The position numbers were made by a program, and so were the translations under genes. From positions 1 to 64,000 of the forward strand of contig NZ_JAGTAS010000051.1 in the NCBI RefSeq assembly GCF_025685425.1: a stretch of DNA of 64,000 nucleotides. Reading direction: 5' to 3'. Below the pieces are notes generated by a model. It saw only the letters and a list, made by a program, of their open reading frames with translations, made no database searches and had not been told where the DNA came from. Source of the stretch: Terriglobus albidus (GTDB lineage Bacteria; Acidobacteriota; Terriglobia; Terriglobales; Acidobacteriaceae). Positions 1-9,040 of the stretch are shown here, in pieces (the first letter of the stretch is position 1; the number at the start of each line of letters is the position of its first letter).

Positions 1-342
1 CCCAAGCTGCAACTGGATCTGAATCGTTACTCGTTCAAAATCATCCAGCTGACTGTAGCTGCAACCCATCCAACACCCCCAAACTTAGAGATGTTGCACT
101 TAGATTTTGATTCCAATCAGATTTCTCCGCTTCGCTACGAAATGACAAAAGAAAAATGCGGGAGAATATTGAACTTTGATGTGACCTCAGCGGCTGAAGC
201 CGCTCTCGTCACGAGGCCTTCTTCGGCACGGCTGAAGCCGTGCCCTTAAACAAAGCATTCGCACCTGCGGTGCGAAACGGGGTCGATCGCCAAGGCGGAA
301 ACTTCGGGTCCCCAGCGAACATTCACTAGGGACCCGTTTCCT
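1..342. repeat. Intergenic region with GGCTGAAGCC-type palindromes
   Basis: I see no coding sequence here. From about 188 to 285 there is a run of small inverted repeats: CGGCTGAAGCCG, GGCACGGCTGAAGCCGTGCC, and a TTCGCACC/GGTGCGAA pair. The same kinds of palindrome recur near 7140-7400, 42150-42260 and 45100-45190, often ending in CCCTTAA. The first ~180 bases show no pattern I recognise. Confidence 0.6.
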
Positions 343-1635
343 TCACGTCTTCGACAACCTACGCAGTGCAACCAGGCCCGCGACTGCGGATGCGATCAGC
401 AGACATACCAAGATCCCGGTCCACTCCAGGTTCATTGCAAGCTGCGGCACTCTGGCCTTCCATCCGAGATAAATGAAGACACTCACCGCAGCAGCGATGA
501 TCGCGTAGTCCCACCACTTTCGCGGCGTCGTGCGATCAATCTCCGGAGTGGCATAATCTCGCAGCACCTCAGAGATGTCGAGATTGTAGCGGTCGCACTC
601 GCGTTGCAGGGCATCGTTCATCGAGATATGCTCGCGCTGCGTCGCGACCGCGCTGCTGATCGCAATGGCTCCGCCGATCATGATCAACGACCCGGTAATG
701 ACCATCACCCGCTGGCCGGAGGTGGCGTTCGCCAACTCGCCAAAGACCAATGCTCCCCAGGCCAGGCCCCACAACTGGTTCGTGTTGGAGAGGGGAATGC
801 CGCGGCCAATGCCCAGATACTTGGTCGCGAACTGCTGGAAGATATCGCCGATCACCCAGACGAAGCCGCCGAGGAAGAGCCAAAAGAGCAGGTGGCTCAA
901 GCCTTCCTTATGGAAGATCGGCGCCTGCGCTCCGCCATCGAAGTACCATACCAGCGCAAAGACTGTGCCCAGCTCACCGAAGGTAAACGCCGTGACGAAT
1001 GACAGCGGATTCATGCCGCTGATGTATGCCTTGCGGTAAGGGATATACATCGTTCCCCACAGCAGGCTGGCTCCGAGCGCCGCCAGGATACCCTGCACAG
1101 CGCGATGGCCGTGCCCGTTATCGCCATGCATGGTGCTGAAGCCAAGCAGCGTCGCCGCCGAGACGATAGCGATGGTGCCCACCACCACCTTAAGAATGTT
1201 CGACCGGCTGGCGTTATTCAGCTCTCCAAAGAGCAGGCGTCCCCAAAGGAGACCGATCAGTGAGTTCGTATTCCAGAGAGGAAAGGCGATCGTCAGTCCC
1301 ACATCGCGGATGGCAAAGACCGTCAGCGTGTTGGCAACAGCCCACAGCATGCCGGCGAGCAGCGCCCAGAGGATCAGGTACTTCTTCCGCATCAGGTCCT
1401 TGGTGACCTGGCTTGTGCCTTTCAGCAGCGTGGGAACGGTCCATCGCGCGGCAAAGACGCCCGAGACCATGCAGAGCGACACCGCAAACGGTGACAGTCC
1501 GGCGTTGACGAGTTTCGTCGGAGCCTCCGCCGCGCCCAGCCAGACGCCGGCACTAAGACCGCAGATCACACCAGCCCAATGCAGACGGCTGGCTTCTTCC
1601 AGAGCATGTGGTTTGTCGAGAGATGCCATCGGCAT
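343..1635 (-). CDS. DMT-superfamily sugar permease (GRP/RhaT-like) with C-terminal extension
   Basis: Integral inner-membrane transporter, probably for a sugar. About ten hydrophobic segments fill residues ~15-330 in two similar halves. The internal duplication shows in NTNSLIGLLWGRLLFGE and NTNQLWGLAWGALVFGE, and in the two conserved small-residue helices GLSAGVWLGAAEAPTK and LGASLLWGTMYIP. This is the pattern of glucose/ribose-porter and RhaT-like proteins. After the core there is a short soluble stretch containing NDALQRECDRYNL and two further membrane segments, an extension beyond the usual ~300-340 residues. I chose ATG 1635 (MPMASLDKP) over the longer frame starting at 1686. It is the last gene of a same-strand set after a TonB receptor and a secreted enzyme-like protein, which suggests uptake of the released sugar. 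The substrate is inferred from context only. Confidence 0.7.
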   Translation of the reverse strand: MPMASLDKPHALEEASRLHWAGVICGLSAGVWLGAAEAPTKLVNAGLSPFAVSLCMVSGVFAARWTVPTLLKGTSQVTKDLMRKKYLILWALLAGMLWAVANTLTVFAIRDVGLTIAFPLWNTNSLIGLLWGRLLFGELNNASRSNILKVVVGTIAIVSAATLLGFSTMHGDNGHGHRAVQGILAALGASLLWGTMYIPYRKAYISGMNPLSFVTAFTFGELGTVFALVWYFDGGAQAPIFHKEGLSHLLFWLFLGGFVWVIGDIFQQFATKYLGIGRGIPLSNTNQLWGLAWGALVFGELANATSGQRVMVITGSLIMIGGAIAISSAVATQREHISMNDALQRECDRYNLDISEVLRDYATPEIDRTTPRKWWDYAIIAAAVSVFIYLGWKARVPQLAMNLEWTGILVCLLIASAVAGLVALRRLSKT

Positions 1636-1850
1636 AATACTTTTCTCAATTAGTGAAGTTGAATCAGCAGAATGATCCCAAGGCAAAGAACGATCAACGG
1701 GATCAGGAAATGAATATCGGTAAGGATGGCTTTCGCGGTTCGCATCAAGGGCATTCGTTTGGTTCCTTCCAACAATCTGTACAGAACTCCTGCACAGTCA
1801 ACGGCACAGGAAGACCGGCGACGATGCCGGTACGGGCTCTGCTTTCGGCA

Positions 1851-3416
1851 TCATTCCACTGGCTTGATATTGAGTCTCAGGTGGCTCAAACCGGAATAGA
1901 CCAGATCCACCGAATCTGCTCCGTCGTCGATACTAAACCCGGAAGCATCCGTCACGATACCTACTTGTAAACCCGGCAGTTTCCAAGCCTCGGCCTTGAG
2001 CTGATCCTTGAGCTGATTTTTGAGCTGCCCCTTCTTCAGACCGGCCACATGAACCCGCAGACGAATGGCGCCTTTCGTGTCGATATCCAGGCCGTTCTCG
2101 TCGGCGCTGGCATCGACCAGCGGGCACGCCACCAGTTGCACCCATCCAATCTCACCGGCGGGTGTACGCCAGTGAACCGTCGCGGGATGGAACTGTGAAC
2201 TCGGCCCACCAGCGTCCTTCGTCTTCGAGGTCAGCTCTCCGCCGACGAGCACTCGATCACCGATCCACGCCGTCGCGGTCCGCTCCCCGCTGATGTTCTG
2301 GCGAATGGCATGGGATCCAGCGAAATGCTGCATCTTTGCCAGCGCATCCGATGGGATCGCCGTTCCCAGAATGGCGATATGCGAAGCAAACCAGATATCC
2401 GCCAGGTGATCGGTCGTCGCGGAGATCGGCGGCAGGGGAGCGGTAGCGGCATCGAGAACAGTCCTCATCCACACACCCACTACGCTGACGTAATGCGTCA
2501 TATCCATGCCGTAGGCGCGATCGAAGGGACCGCTCAGGTTTCTCAGGTCAGGCTGATAGTAGTTGGCAAGCTCACGCCACAAACTGGCTTCCATCGCCCC
2601 GCCCATCTCACGCATATGTGCTGAGGAGCCATAATCGCGCCACAGCGCCAGGCCATAGATATCGACACCGCTGTAGGTCGGTGAGTTGTACTCCGGAAAG
2701 GTTCCGTACTTCTCGAACAGACGATACACCGCTTCGTTCCAGGCAACTGACTTCTTCTTCCACGCCGCGTTGTGATCGTGAATGGCTGCGAAATCCCAGA
2801 GGAAGCCATACATCAGCGCGATATTGGTATACGCCGGAATTAGCCGCCCCTCACGCATCTCGCCGTCGATGGCCAGATCGATCGCTTTATACATCCGTTG
2901 CCGCAACTCAGCGGGGATACGATCCGGATACTCAATCAGGATCATCGCAAAGGTCGTCCCGATAAAGACACGCCAGTTCGGGTCATAGTCACGCCACAGC
3001 TCGCTCTTGCTGGGCGGCATCGGCTCCGCGGGAGTTCGCTTATAAGTCCCGTACCAGGGGACATTCGGATCGGTGTACTGCTGCTTCAGCACGGCATCCA
3101 GGATCTTTGCGGCGCGTTCGCGGTCGCCGGGCTGGTCACGAAAGAGCAGACCTAAGGCGTACCAGCTCGACTCGCGAACCATGTATCTGCGGCCCTCGCC
3201 CTGAGTTCCGTGCGTAGCACCTCCGGACGGACTCTTAACGAGAGAGACTGCCGGGTCATAGAAGTACTCATTCCAATGCATCGACTCCTGGAAGAGCTCA
3301 CCGGTATTTCGATTGAGAGAAACGGGAGAGACATGCCGGGCATGTGGTGGTTGGTCCTGCCCATAGAGAAACGACGTTGCTCCACAAAGCGCCATCACTG
3401 CGATAAGCTTGCGCAC
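1851..3416 (-). CDS. Secreted protein of unknown function, probable alpha/alpha-toroid carbohydrate enzyme
   Basis: 521 residues if started at GTG 3416. An ATG lies 15 bases upstream at 3431, but ATGGAGGTG there supplies a good Shine-Dalgarno (GGAGGTG) six bases before the GTG, so I prefer GTG. The N-terminus VRKLIAVMALCGATSFLYG is a signal peptide. The body is Trp/Tyr-rich and helical up to ~residue 330 (WYALGLLFRDQPGDRERA, PEYNSPTYSGVDIYGLALW). A beta-rich C-terminal region follows (VHWRTPAGEIGWVQLV). That order of helical toroid then beta-sandwich is seen in heparinase-like and other polysaccharide lyases, but I cannot assign a family or catalytic residues. It sits between a TonB receptor and a sugar permease, which supports a role in glycan breakdown outside the cytoplasm. 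The function is inferred. Confidence 0.6.
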   Translation of the reverse strand: MRKLIAVMALCGATSFLYGQDQPPHARHVSPVSLNRNTGELFQESMHWNEYFYDPAVSLVKSPSGGATHGTQGEGRRYMVRESSWYALGLLFRDQPGDRERAAKILDAVLKQQYTDPNVPWYGTYKRTPAEPMPPSKSELWRDYDPNWRVFIGTTFAMILIEYPDRIPAELRQRMYKAIDLAIDGEMREGRLIPAYTNIALMYGFLWDFAAIHDHNAAWKKKSVAWNEAVYRLFEKYGTFPEYNSPTYSGVDIYGLALWRDYGSSAHMREMGGAMEASLWRELANYYQPDLRNLSGPFDRAYGMDMTHYVSVVGVWMRTVLDAATAPLPPISATTDHLADIWFASHIAILGTAIPSDALAKMQHFAGSHAIRQNISGERTATAWIGDRVLVGGELTSKTKDAGGPSSQFHPATVHWRTPAGEIGWVQLVACPLVDASADENGLDIDTKGAIRLRVHVAGLKKGQLKNQLKDQLKAEAWKLPGLQVGIVTDASGFSIDDGADSVDLVYSGLSHLRLNIKPVE

Positions 3417-3499
3417 CACAAACACCTCCATGCATTCGTACGGGCGATGTCCTCATAAGAGAACACCGCCCGGTAAGAACTCAACCTCTAATTTGTTTT

Positions 3500-6400
3500 T
3501 TAGAAGTTGAATTTAGCCGCGAACTCCACCGTACGCTGTTGGTACGTGGGCGTGCTGCTCGTGGATGTAATGGACCCAATCGTGGACGTGTTGCTGATGT
3601 TCGCGTTGGGAGTTCCAAAGTTGGGATGGTTGAAGACATTGAAAGAATCGGCACGCAATTGCACGCGATACCGCTCCTTGAAGACGATGTTCTTCTGCAG
3701 ATTGATATCCCAGTTCTGATACCGGGGTCCCCGCAGCATGTTATAGCCGGAGTTACCGTAAGCTCCACCGGGAATGCCGTTTGCATCCGTCGGTGCAGTA
3801 AAGGCCGCTGGATTGAACCACTGTGTTTTGTTTTTCGTTGTGGGATACAGAGAGGCGCCTGCAACCCGGCTGGCACGGCCGCTGACCAGATTCGTCCACT
3901 TGTTGCCGTTGCCATCGGTGTAGGAGCCCGGAGCCGTATAGGTGACCGAGAAGGGCTGGCCCGTCTGGAAGACCGAGATGCCGGAGACCTGCCATCCGCT
4001 CACGATCTTATCCACGACATTGCCGGCCGTTCCCAGGAACGCCTTCCCTTTGCCGAACGGCAGCAGGTAGGAGTAGTTGACCGTCAGCGCCTGCGGCGTA
4101 ATACCGCCGACGTTGCCGTAGGAGTCGTTCGGCGTCGCACCGGATGGATTCTGCAGATTCTCCGTACCGATCACGCGCGTCCACTGATACTCAGCGCCGA
4201 AGGAGACGCCGTTGTGATACTGACGATGAGCGCCGACCTGCAGCGCGTTCATCGTGCTGTGGAAGATAGGAGCCATGTTCAAGCTGATGGTCGAGAACGG
4301 CTGTACCAGGTTCAGGCTCTGCGCCGTCACCGAACCGTTCTTGATCAACACCGGCTTCGACGGAAGGTTAATATTCGGAGCGTAGTTACCCGATCCGCCA
4401 TAGTTGTTCTGCTTCAGGTTGTGCTGCCCCGCGTAGCCAACGCGGACCGTCCAGTTGCCGGCGAACTGATGCTCCAGCGCGAGGTTGTATTGCTCGGTGT
4501 AAGGCGTCGTCGTTGAGGCCTGCGCCAGTACCGAGGGATTGGCCGCAAAGCTTCCGGTTCCGGAGAACGCATTCGACATTGAGAACGACGGCGTGGAACC
4601 CGAAGAGTTGTTGAAGGTCTGCGAGCCCGAGAATGGCAGGTTAGCGAACGGCGCCGTGGTGACATAGGAAGCCGGCAGCAGGTTGTAGTAGATACCGAAG
4701 GCGCCGCGCAGTACCGTGTTCGGCTTTACCTCATACGCAAAACCAAGACGCGGAGCGAAGTTCTTCTTGTTCTGCCCTAGATAGCTGAAGACATTGTTGG
4801 GCAGATTGGCGGTGCTCGATAGCGTGATCGGAATAGAGCTCAGGAAGCTGGGAATCGCCGCCGACGGATACGAATTGCCGAAGACCACCACCTGCTTCAG
4901 GTTAGGAATATAAAGAGCGGTGTTGCGATAGAGGTTGTCGCTGAACAACTGCAGGTCATAACGCAGGCCGGCATTGATAGTGAGGTTGCGCAGGATCTTC
5001 CAGTCGTCCTGGATATAAGCCGCGTACTGGGCGGAGATATCGCGCTTCACATAGTCGTTCGGCACCGGCTTGACTGCCGTTACCGGATAGCCCAGCAGGA
5101 AGTCCGCAAAGGCGTTGCCGGAGTACTGGCCCGTGAAACGGAACGAGCCGCGCTGCGGACTGGTCGCGGAGATGTTCCAGTGGTTGTCATACAGATACGA
5201 GAAACCGGTCTTAATGGTGTGATTTCCCGCGATCTTGGTCAGCGACGTTCCGATCTGGCCAACCTGCTCCAGGTCCTTCGATCCGGACTCCCCAACATTC
5301 GCGATGTTCGTGATCGTGATCTGCGGAGCACCCTGAATCAGACCGGTTCCCAGTCCAGGAATAATGCTGGAGAAGTCGGTCTTATAGTTCTGCGGCGTGC
5401 GATAGATCGGTAGATGGAAGAACGAACCATAAGTATCGAGCAGCAGATTGGGAGAGAACACGTGCGTCCATCCCAGGATGATATTCATGTTGTGCTCGCC
5501 GTCCTGTGCGTTACCGCCCTGCAGGCTGGTCGTACCGTTCGTCGGGCTGGGGCCGTAGAAGGCGCGCAGGAAGGTGAAGCGGAGCTGATCGTTGGCGGTG
5601 AGCTGATGATCGAGCCGAACCGAAACGCGGCTCGCGGTAGAGGTCGTCTGCACCTGCTCGTAAGTATTGACGCCCGTACCGGAAGTCGTCGGATTCGGAT
5701 AGAGAAGGCTCAGCAGCTTCAGAGAAACAGCATTCTGATTCGCCGTCGGAATGGTCTTGTTGGCAAAGGCCGTTCCGGTCGATGGGTTCGTGATGTTGCC
5801 GGAGAACTCCGTGAAGATACCCTGCCGCATCAGCGCCGTCGGCTGCTGCGTGTTGTCAGCGTACGACTGCGTCAGGCGAAAGCCCTCATAGGCCACGAAG
5901 AAGAAGCTCTTGTTGCGGCCGTTATAAACATGAGGAATCAGGATCGGGCCCGAGAGGTTGGCGCCGAACTCATTGCGCTGGTACGGCGGCCGCGGATTCG
6001 CTCCGCTGAAGTACGCCTTGGCGCCCATGCCCTTGGAACGGTTGTACTCGAGCGCGCCGCCATGGAACTGGTTGGTTCCGCTGGCCGAAACAACAATCAG
6101 AGCAGCGGGCTGGCCGAACTCGGCAGGCGCACCATTGGAGAGCACCTTGAACTGTGAGATGGCATCGAGCGACGGTACCTCAGGTTCGGCGCGCTGCAGC
6201 GTCACCTCCTGATTGGTAACGCCGTCCAGAGTGGAGGTGAGTCCACCGTAGGAGCTACGAGAGCCGGTGCCGGCTGCAAAGGTAATACCTCGGGTCGCAA
6301 GCTGATCCTGCGCTCCCACACCCTGAATACCAGGCGCAAGCGAGATCAGGCCCATCAGGCCAAGGCGGCCATTGAGCGGCGTGTTCTGAATCGCCTGGCT

Positions 6401-6865
6401 CTCCACCACAGTTCCGATCGAAGAGTCCTGCGTCTGGATGGTGTTGCCGGCGCCGGTCACCTCGACCGTCTGCGTGACCTCACCGTTGGGAAGAACAGGA
6501 TTGAGCTGAATCGTCTGGTCGATCACCAGCGTGATTCCTACCTGACGGAAGGTCTGGAATCCCGCGTGGTCCACCTGAACGGTGTAATGCCCCGGAGGAA
6601 GCTGGGTGACGGTGAAGCTTCCAGTATCAGAGGTGGTAACTTTGCGGACAGTGTTGGTCTCTGTCTGCGTAATGGTTACGGTTGCCTGGGTGATGGTGGC
6701 TCCGGTAGCGTCTGTTACGTTTCCGGCGATCGTTCCGGTAATACCTTGCGCAAGCAAACGCTCTCCACTCAGAAATGCCAGACTCAACACAAAACACAGA
6801 CTCAACGGGGCGAGTGCCTTGCGTCCGAGAATCCGCTTAATTGGATTTATCTTTCTTTCGTTCAT
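3500..6865 (-). CDS. TonB-dependent receptor, Oar-like, with carboxypeptidase-regulatory N-domain
   Basis: Outer-membrane receptor of 1121 residues. A signal peptide (residues 1-40, LSLCFVLSLAFLSGERLLAQ) is followed by a carboxypeptidase-regulatory-like beta domain (~41-130: GTIAGNVTDATGATITQATV, GSFTVTQLPPGHYTVQVDHAGF). A TonB plug domain follows (~140-260: SSIGTVVESQAIQNTPLNGR, then STLDGVTNQEV). The rest is a long beta-barrel rich in NLTINAGLRYDLQ- and APRLGFAYEV-type strands, and the protein ends in Phe (KFNF), as expected for Bam-dependent insertion. Such Oar-like receptors are heavily expanded in Acidobacteria and are usually annotated for carbohydrate uptake. The gene follows a membrane-anchored regulator on the same strand and precedes the secreted toroid protein. 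GGAGG lies 10 bases before the ATG. Confidence 0.9.
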   Translation of the reverse strand: MNERKINPIKRILGRKALAPLSLCFVLSLAFLSGERLLAQGITGTIAGNVTDATGATITQATVTITQTETNTVRKVTTSDTGSFTVTQLPPGHYTVQVDHAGFQTFRQVGITLVIDQTIQLNPVLPNGEVTQTVEVTGAGNTIQTQDSSIGTVVESQAIQNTPLNGRLGLMGLISLAPGIQGVGAQDQLATRGITFAAGTGSRSSYGGLTSTLDGVTNQEVTLQRAEPEVPSLDAISQFKVLSNGAPAEFGQPAALIVVSASGTNQFHGGALEYNRSKGMGAKAYFSGANPRPPYQRNEFGANLSGPILIPHVYNGRNKSFFFVAYEGFRLTQSYADNTQQPTALMRQGIFTEFSGNITNPSTGTAFANKTIPTANQNAVSLKLLSLLYPNPTTSGTGVNTYEQVQTTSTASRVSVRLDHQLTANDQLRFTFLRAFYGPSPTNGTTSLQGGNAQDGEHNMNIILGWTHVFSPNLLLDTYGSFFHLPIYRTPQNYKTDFSSIIPGLGTGLIQGAPQITITNIANVGESGSKDLEQVGQIGTSLTKIAGNHTIKTGFSYLYDNHWNISATSPQRGSFRFTGQYSGNAFADFLLGYPVTAVKPVPNDYVKRDISAQYAAYIQDDWKILRNLTINAGLRYDLQLFSDNLYRNTALYIPNLKQVVVFGNSYPSAAIPSFLSSIPITLSSTANLPNNVFSYLGQNKKNFAPRLGFAYEVKPNTVLRGAFGIYYNLLPASYVTTAPFANLPFSGSQTFNNSSGSTPSFSMSNAFSGTGSFAANPSVLAQASTTTPYTEQYNLALEHQFAGNWTVRVGYAGQHNLKQNNYGGSGNYAPNINLPSKPVLIKNGSVTAQSLNLVQPFSTISLNMAPIFHSTMNALQVGAHRQYHNGVSFGAEYQWTRVIGTENLQNPSGATPNDSYGNVGGITPQALTVNYSYLLPFGKGKAFLGTAGNVVDKIVSGWQVSGISVFQTGQPFSVTYTAPGSYTDGNGNKWTNLVSGRASRVAGASLYPTTKNKTQWFNPAAFTAPTDANGIPGGAYGNSGYNMLRGPRYQNWDINLQKNIVFKERYRVQLRADSFNVFNHPNFGTPNANISNTSTIGSITSTSSTPTYQQRTVEFAAKFNF

Positions 6866-7534
6866 TTATTACGGCCTCCATGTCTGCCGCAAACTACAGC
6901 AGACGAGTGTCGGGAGTATCGAAGGTGCAAAAATGATTGGCAAAGTATTTAACTGTGATAGCCCGGTTTCACCGTGAATACCACCGCAAGCCAGTCAATT
7001 TAAAGTGCTTACGTTCCACGTGAAGTTCAGGAAAGCACCGTTTTCATCGGAGAGCTGAAAAAGCAGGCTTGAAGCTTCTTTGTATTTCTCCCGCCTCTAA
7101 ATCTCCTGCGCGCAGCGCAACGATTCGGACCGAAGGTGCGAATCGTCTTGCTTAAAGGGGCGGCTTCCAGCCGTCCCATACCTCGCTGACGAAAGATCGC
7201 GGCTTCAGCCCCTGAGGAGGCTATGTATTTGGTCGAAACAGATTCCGCTTACGCTGGGAGTGACAAGAAGGAAGCTTCAAGTGGATGAATCTGACCTCAG
7301 CGGCTGAAGCCACCCCTTTCAGCCCCTGCTACGGGACGACTGAAAGCCGTCTCCTTAAGCACGACATTCGCGCGTAGCGCGAACAGACCGGAGCGACCAA
7401 GTTTTGTCCACTCTCAGAAGGTCTCGTCATCGATGTAGTCATCGCTGAACGCGGCGAAGGAGCTGAGTTTCGGCGGCGGCAAAAACTCTTCACGATTCAT
7501 GCCGCGAACCTTTAGAGACAGGACACTCGCTTTT
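6866..7534. repeat. Intergenic repeat region upstream of the TonB receptor
   Basis: No gene is seen. From ~7085 to 7400 there are small palindromes of the GGCTGAAGCC and TTCGCGC/GCGCGAA type. From ~7408 to 7527 there is a diverged copy of the family B element described at 49291 and 49642. It shares CTCAGAAG at the left, GGCAAAAACTCTT in the middle and GACAGGACACT at the right. Its right end is eight bases from the stop codon of the regulator gene (TAG, 7537-7535). The receptor promoter should lie in ~6866-7080, but I could not identify it. Confidence 0.6.
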
Positions 7535-8857
7535 CTACAGAACGTGATAGCAGACGACACTGCGCTGATAGGAATTACCGTTCAGATTCTGCGCCGAAAG
7601 CAGGATCTCAAAGTGAGGCAACGCTCCACCCTTATCCAGCGTGTGAAGGAAGGTAATAAACCGGGGACTCAGAAGAAACTCCGCGGCTGTTTCTGTCCCG
7701 GCCTTGCTGGTTCCACCAATCAGAAGCGAAGAGCTTTCCCCATCCAGGCTCGGAAGGTAGGAGATCACGCCATAGGCCAGGTGGTCGGCGCTGTCGGCGG
7801 CCTCATCGTAACGTGCCTGCTCACCCTTTCCGGGATTGCGGTTCTCCACCAGGTTGGTATGGGTTTTCGAATCGTAGCCCACACGGAAGCGCCCGGCGGA
7901 GGAGAAGAGATCGACCCATGGGTTCGCACGTGTACTGCCAATTAAGACGACGTTGTTCTGTTTTAGCTCGCTTACGCTGACATCCCGCGCAAAACGAACC
8001 TGCGTCTTGCTGTGGTCAACCTCTGGCAGACGCTCCAGGGCAGAGACCAACCTCAGGTCCACCACGTTCGTATATTGACTCGTCAGCAACTGGTTCCAGA
8101 TCCGGCTCGTTTCCGGCGGGGGAACTGTGCTGCGGTACTTCCGGTTCATGTAGTCCGACAACGTAATCTCGTTGCCGATAAGCTCATCCATGAGCACCAG
8201 GCTGCTATCGGCCGGAACAAGAATGGTCGTCCGGTTCGAATCGAAGATGCTGGCCCAGAAGCGTACCTCCACCGGAACTCCGGTGTGCCGATGCTCCTCT
8301 CCCCGTAGCCACCAGCCGATGCCCAGTGCCAGACACACGACTACGCCGACACTCGCCGCGACATACACCCAGAAATGCGATTTCTTCGAGGGAACGTCCG
8401 CCGAATCCCCATTGCCGACGGGTGACGGGGGATGGTCGGTCGAAGAAGGAACCAGGGGGACTGAAATGCTAACCGTCTCCTGTACCGCTCCTGGGGCAAG
8501 CTCCCGATAGTGAAACTCGGGCACATAGCTTCCCTTGGGAATCGTCAGGATGATGGGCTCGTCCTTACCCTCAGTCGCGAAGTACTCCTGCAGGCGAATC
8601 CGCAGGAAGCGTGCCTGGGAGCGGACGATGGAGTCCTCTCCCATGTGGTAGCCCTCGTTCCGGCCGAAGACCTCCGTACCGATACGCTGCTCGTTGATCG
8701 AGTCAGCCTTACCCATCTGCTGCTGCTCGCAGATGAACTGGAGGAAGGTCGCGAGCTTGCGCGACTTGCGAAAGAGCGCCGAAGAGAGGATACGGGAGAC
8801 AAGAAGCCGCTGCTGTTCTATCGATGGAGGGTCGGCAACAGGCTTCGCGGTAGACAT
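7535..8857 (-). CDS. Membrane-anchored regulator-like protein of unknown family
   Basis: 440 residues from ATG 8857, which has GGGGAG seven bases upstream. An in-frame ATG at 8890 lacks such a site. Residues ~10-110 form a helical domain (LVSRILSSALFRKSRKLATFLQFICE, RSQARFLRIRLQEYF, then IILTIPKGSYVPEFHYR). The last motif, basic and ending in KGSYVPEF, resembles the wing of winged-helix DNA-binding domains, so this is probably the cytoplasmic regulatory part. After a Pro/Ser linker there is one membrane helix (~165-185, WVYVAASVGVVVCLALGIGWWL). The ~250-residue C-terminal domain would be periplasmic. The layout is like CadC-type one-component sensors: DNA-binding domain, one helix, periplasmic sensor. 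It precedes the TonB receptor on the same strand, so it may control that locus. DNA binding is an inference. Confidence 0.55.
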   Translation of the reverse strand: MSTAKPVADPPSIEQQRLLVSRILSSALFRKSRKLATFLQFICEQQQMGKADSINEQRIGTEVFGRNEGYHMGEDSIVRSQARFLRIRLQEYFATEGKDEPIILTIPKGSYVPEFHYRELAPGAVQETVSISVPLVPSSTDHPPSPVGNGDSADVPSKKSHFWVYVAASVGVVVCLALGIGWWLRGEEHRHTGVPVEVRFWASIFDSNRTTILVPADSSLVLMDELIGNEITLSDYMNRKYRSTVPPPETSRIWNQLLTSQYTNVVDLRLVSALERLPEVDHSKTQVRFARDVSVSELKQNNVVLIGSTRANPWVDLFSSAGRFRVGYDSKTHTNLVENRNPGKGEQARYDEAADSADHLAYGVISYLPSLDGESSSLLIGGTSKAGTETAAEFLLSPRFITFLHTLDKGGALPHFEILLSAQNLNGNSYQRSVVCYHVL

Positions 8858-9040
8858 ACCTACTCCCCTCAATGCCTTCTTCACTCGCAATTCACTGTGA
8901 AATCAGCGGACATCCGTGAAAGCGTTTGGCCAAAGGCAGGAGGCGACAGATACATTGTAACGAGATTGACGGATGCTGGCGACGCTTTGTGTACATTGCA
9001 CGGCATGGTCCGTTACAGAACCCTGTCGGAAGAGTTACGG

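Noticed and set aside
188-285. Possible tRNA or small RNA in the left-edge palindromes
   Set aside because: The hairpins are short and independent, recur elsewhere, and do not build a cloverleaf or any RNA family that I recognise.
8966-8995. TTGACG with a possible TGTACA -10 in front of the acyltransferase-like gene
   Set aside because: The -10 match is only three of six bases and the acidobacterial promoter consensus is not well defined, so I do not annotate it.
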